DNA of 5,956 bases, from NCBI GenBank assembly GCA_025924775.1, contig JAICHS010000150.1:1-5956 (forward strand). Reading direction: 5' to 3'. This stretch comes from Rhodanobacteraceae bacterium (lineage in GTDB: Bacteria > Pseudomonadota > Gammaproteobacteria > Xanthomonadales > Rhodanobacteraceae). The position numbers were made by a program, and so were the translations under genes. This document shows, piece after piece, positions 5,369-5,956 of this stretch. Every line of letters begins with the position of its first letter. Within the stretch, counting starts at the first letter, position 1. Below the pieces are notes generated by a model. It saw nothing but the letters and a program-made list of their open reading frames with translations. It was not told the DNA's origin and ran no database searches.

Positions 5369-5376
5369 GACTGGGG

Positions 5377-5956
5377 TCACGGGCTTTCGAAGCCACGCTG
5401 GATGGCTTCCAGTTCGCGCCCGCTGGTTTCGACGCCGGTGCGCCACAGCATCGCACCGGCGATGGCCATGGGCACTGCGATCACCCATGCCGACACCACG
5501 AAGCTGTCGAAGATGCCGACGACACCCAGCACCGCGCCCAGGATGCCACCCGTCTTGGATGCCGCGGCGATCAAGCCCGAGCCGGTGCCGCGCAGCCACA
5601 CCGGATAGATTTCCGCCGCGTACGGAATCAGCGTCGCGATCACGCCGCTGATGGCAACCAGCAACAACACGGTCGCGCCCACCGTCAGCGCCTGCGCGCG
5701 CACGCCACCCACTTCGATCGTCGCGAACACGAACAGGGCCAGCGCCGTCAAGCCCACGAACAGCACCAGCGACTTGAAACTGCTCCAGCGCTGGTACAGC
5801 CATACCACCAGTGCGATGCCAGGCACCGCCAGCAACGCGGATTGCGCCATCAGCGTGCTGGCCGCGTGCGTGTCCAGCCCCAGCCGGGCGAGATTGGCCG
5901 GCAGCCACAGTACGAAGCCGAAGTTCACCAGGCCCCACGCCAGCCCGCACAGCATC
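5377..5956 (-). CDS. MFS transporter, C-terminal half (partial)
   Basis: The stop (TGA) is at 5379-5377; the frame is open to the window edge, so the start lies beyond base 5956 and the Met at 5955 is internal. The visible 192 residues hold about six membrane segments (near residues 3-21, 35-53, 61-79, 89-110, 123-147 and 152-172), which is the C-terminal six-helix half of a 12-helix major facilitator. AEIYPVWLRGTGSG (114-127) is the loop motif of sugar- and metabolite-type MFS carriers, and VETSGRELEAI (175-185) matches the usual 'ETxGRxLEEI' cytoplasmic tail of sugar/aromatic-acid/niacin-type symporters. It is expected to be a proton-coupled inner-membrane uptake carrier. The substrate cannot be read from this half. 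It converges on the S41 protease gene and is probably unrelated to it. Confidence 0.88.
   Translation of the reverse strand, partial: MLCGLAWGLVNFGFVLWLPANLARLGLDTHAASTLMAQSALLAVPGIALVVWLYQRWSSFKSLVLFVGLTALALFVFATIEVGGVRAQALTVGATVLLLVAISGVIATLIPYAAEIYPVWLRGTGSGLIAAASKTGGILGAVLGVVGIFDSFVVSAWVIAVPMAIAGAMLWRTGVETSGRELEAIQRGFESP

Overview
The window is uniformly high-GC, coding-dense DNA of a Gammaproteobacterium. Protein style and gene content point to the Xanthomonadales/Rhodanobacteraceae: DUF3014 protein, EnvC followed by an S41A Ctp protease, and TACAAT-type -10 boxes. That placement is inference; no marker gene proves it. I see no insertion sequence, phage gene, integrase, CRISPR array, tRNA or rRNA, and no abrupt change in composition. 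This looks like ordinary core chromosome, and I did not find a convincing new multi-gene system.

Layout. (1) 1-141: the last 46 codons of an unrecognised gene on the plus strand. (2) 142-344: the largest gene-free stretch (203 bases), with a REP-like GGCGGAT/ATCCGCC repeat, a 7-bp hairpin and a good promoter. (3) 345-923: an NnrU-family membrane protein. (4) 985-1857: a membrane-anchored DUF3014 protein starting at GTG, possibly co-transcribed with nnrU. (5) 1919-2674, minus strand: an NRDE (TANGO2-like) protein, convergent with DUF3014 and divergent from envC. (6) 2733-3911: an EnvC-type murein hydrolase activator with a degenerate LytM domain. (7) 3988-5343: a secreted C-terminal processing protease (S41A) with an intact Ser/Lys/Gln triad. 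(8) 5377-5956, minus strand: the C-terminal half of an MFS transporter, cut by the window edge.

Function. The functional core is the envC-ctp pair, two exported proteins that belong to control of peptidoglycan hydrolysis. EnvC-type proteins switch on cell-division amidases, and Ctp proteases in other Gammaproteobacteria remove peptidoglycan hydrolases. The other genes have no obvious pathway link to them.

Regulatory structure is the most interesting layer. Three of the gaps carry a perfect CCGCG-N5/6-CGCGG dyad (1875-1889, 2704-2719, 3940-3955). One sits just upstream of a -10 box that would give a leaderless envC mRNA. Another sits at the predicted 5' end of the ctp mRNA. Several other gaps carry further GC-only hairpins without U-tracts.
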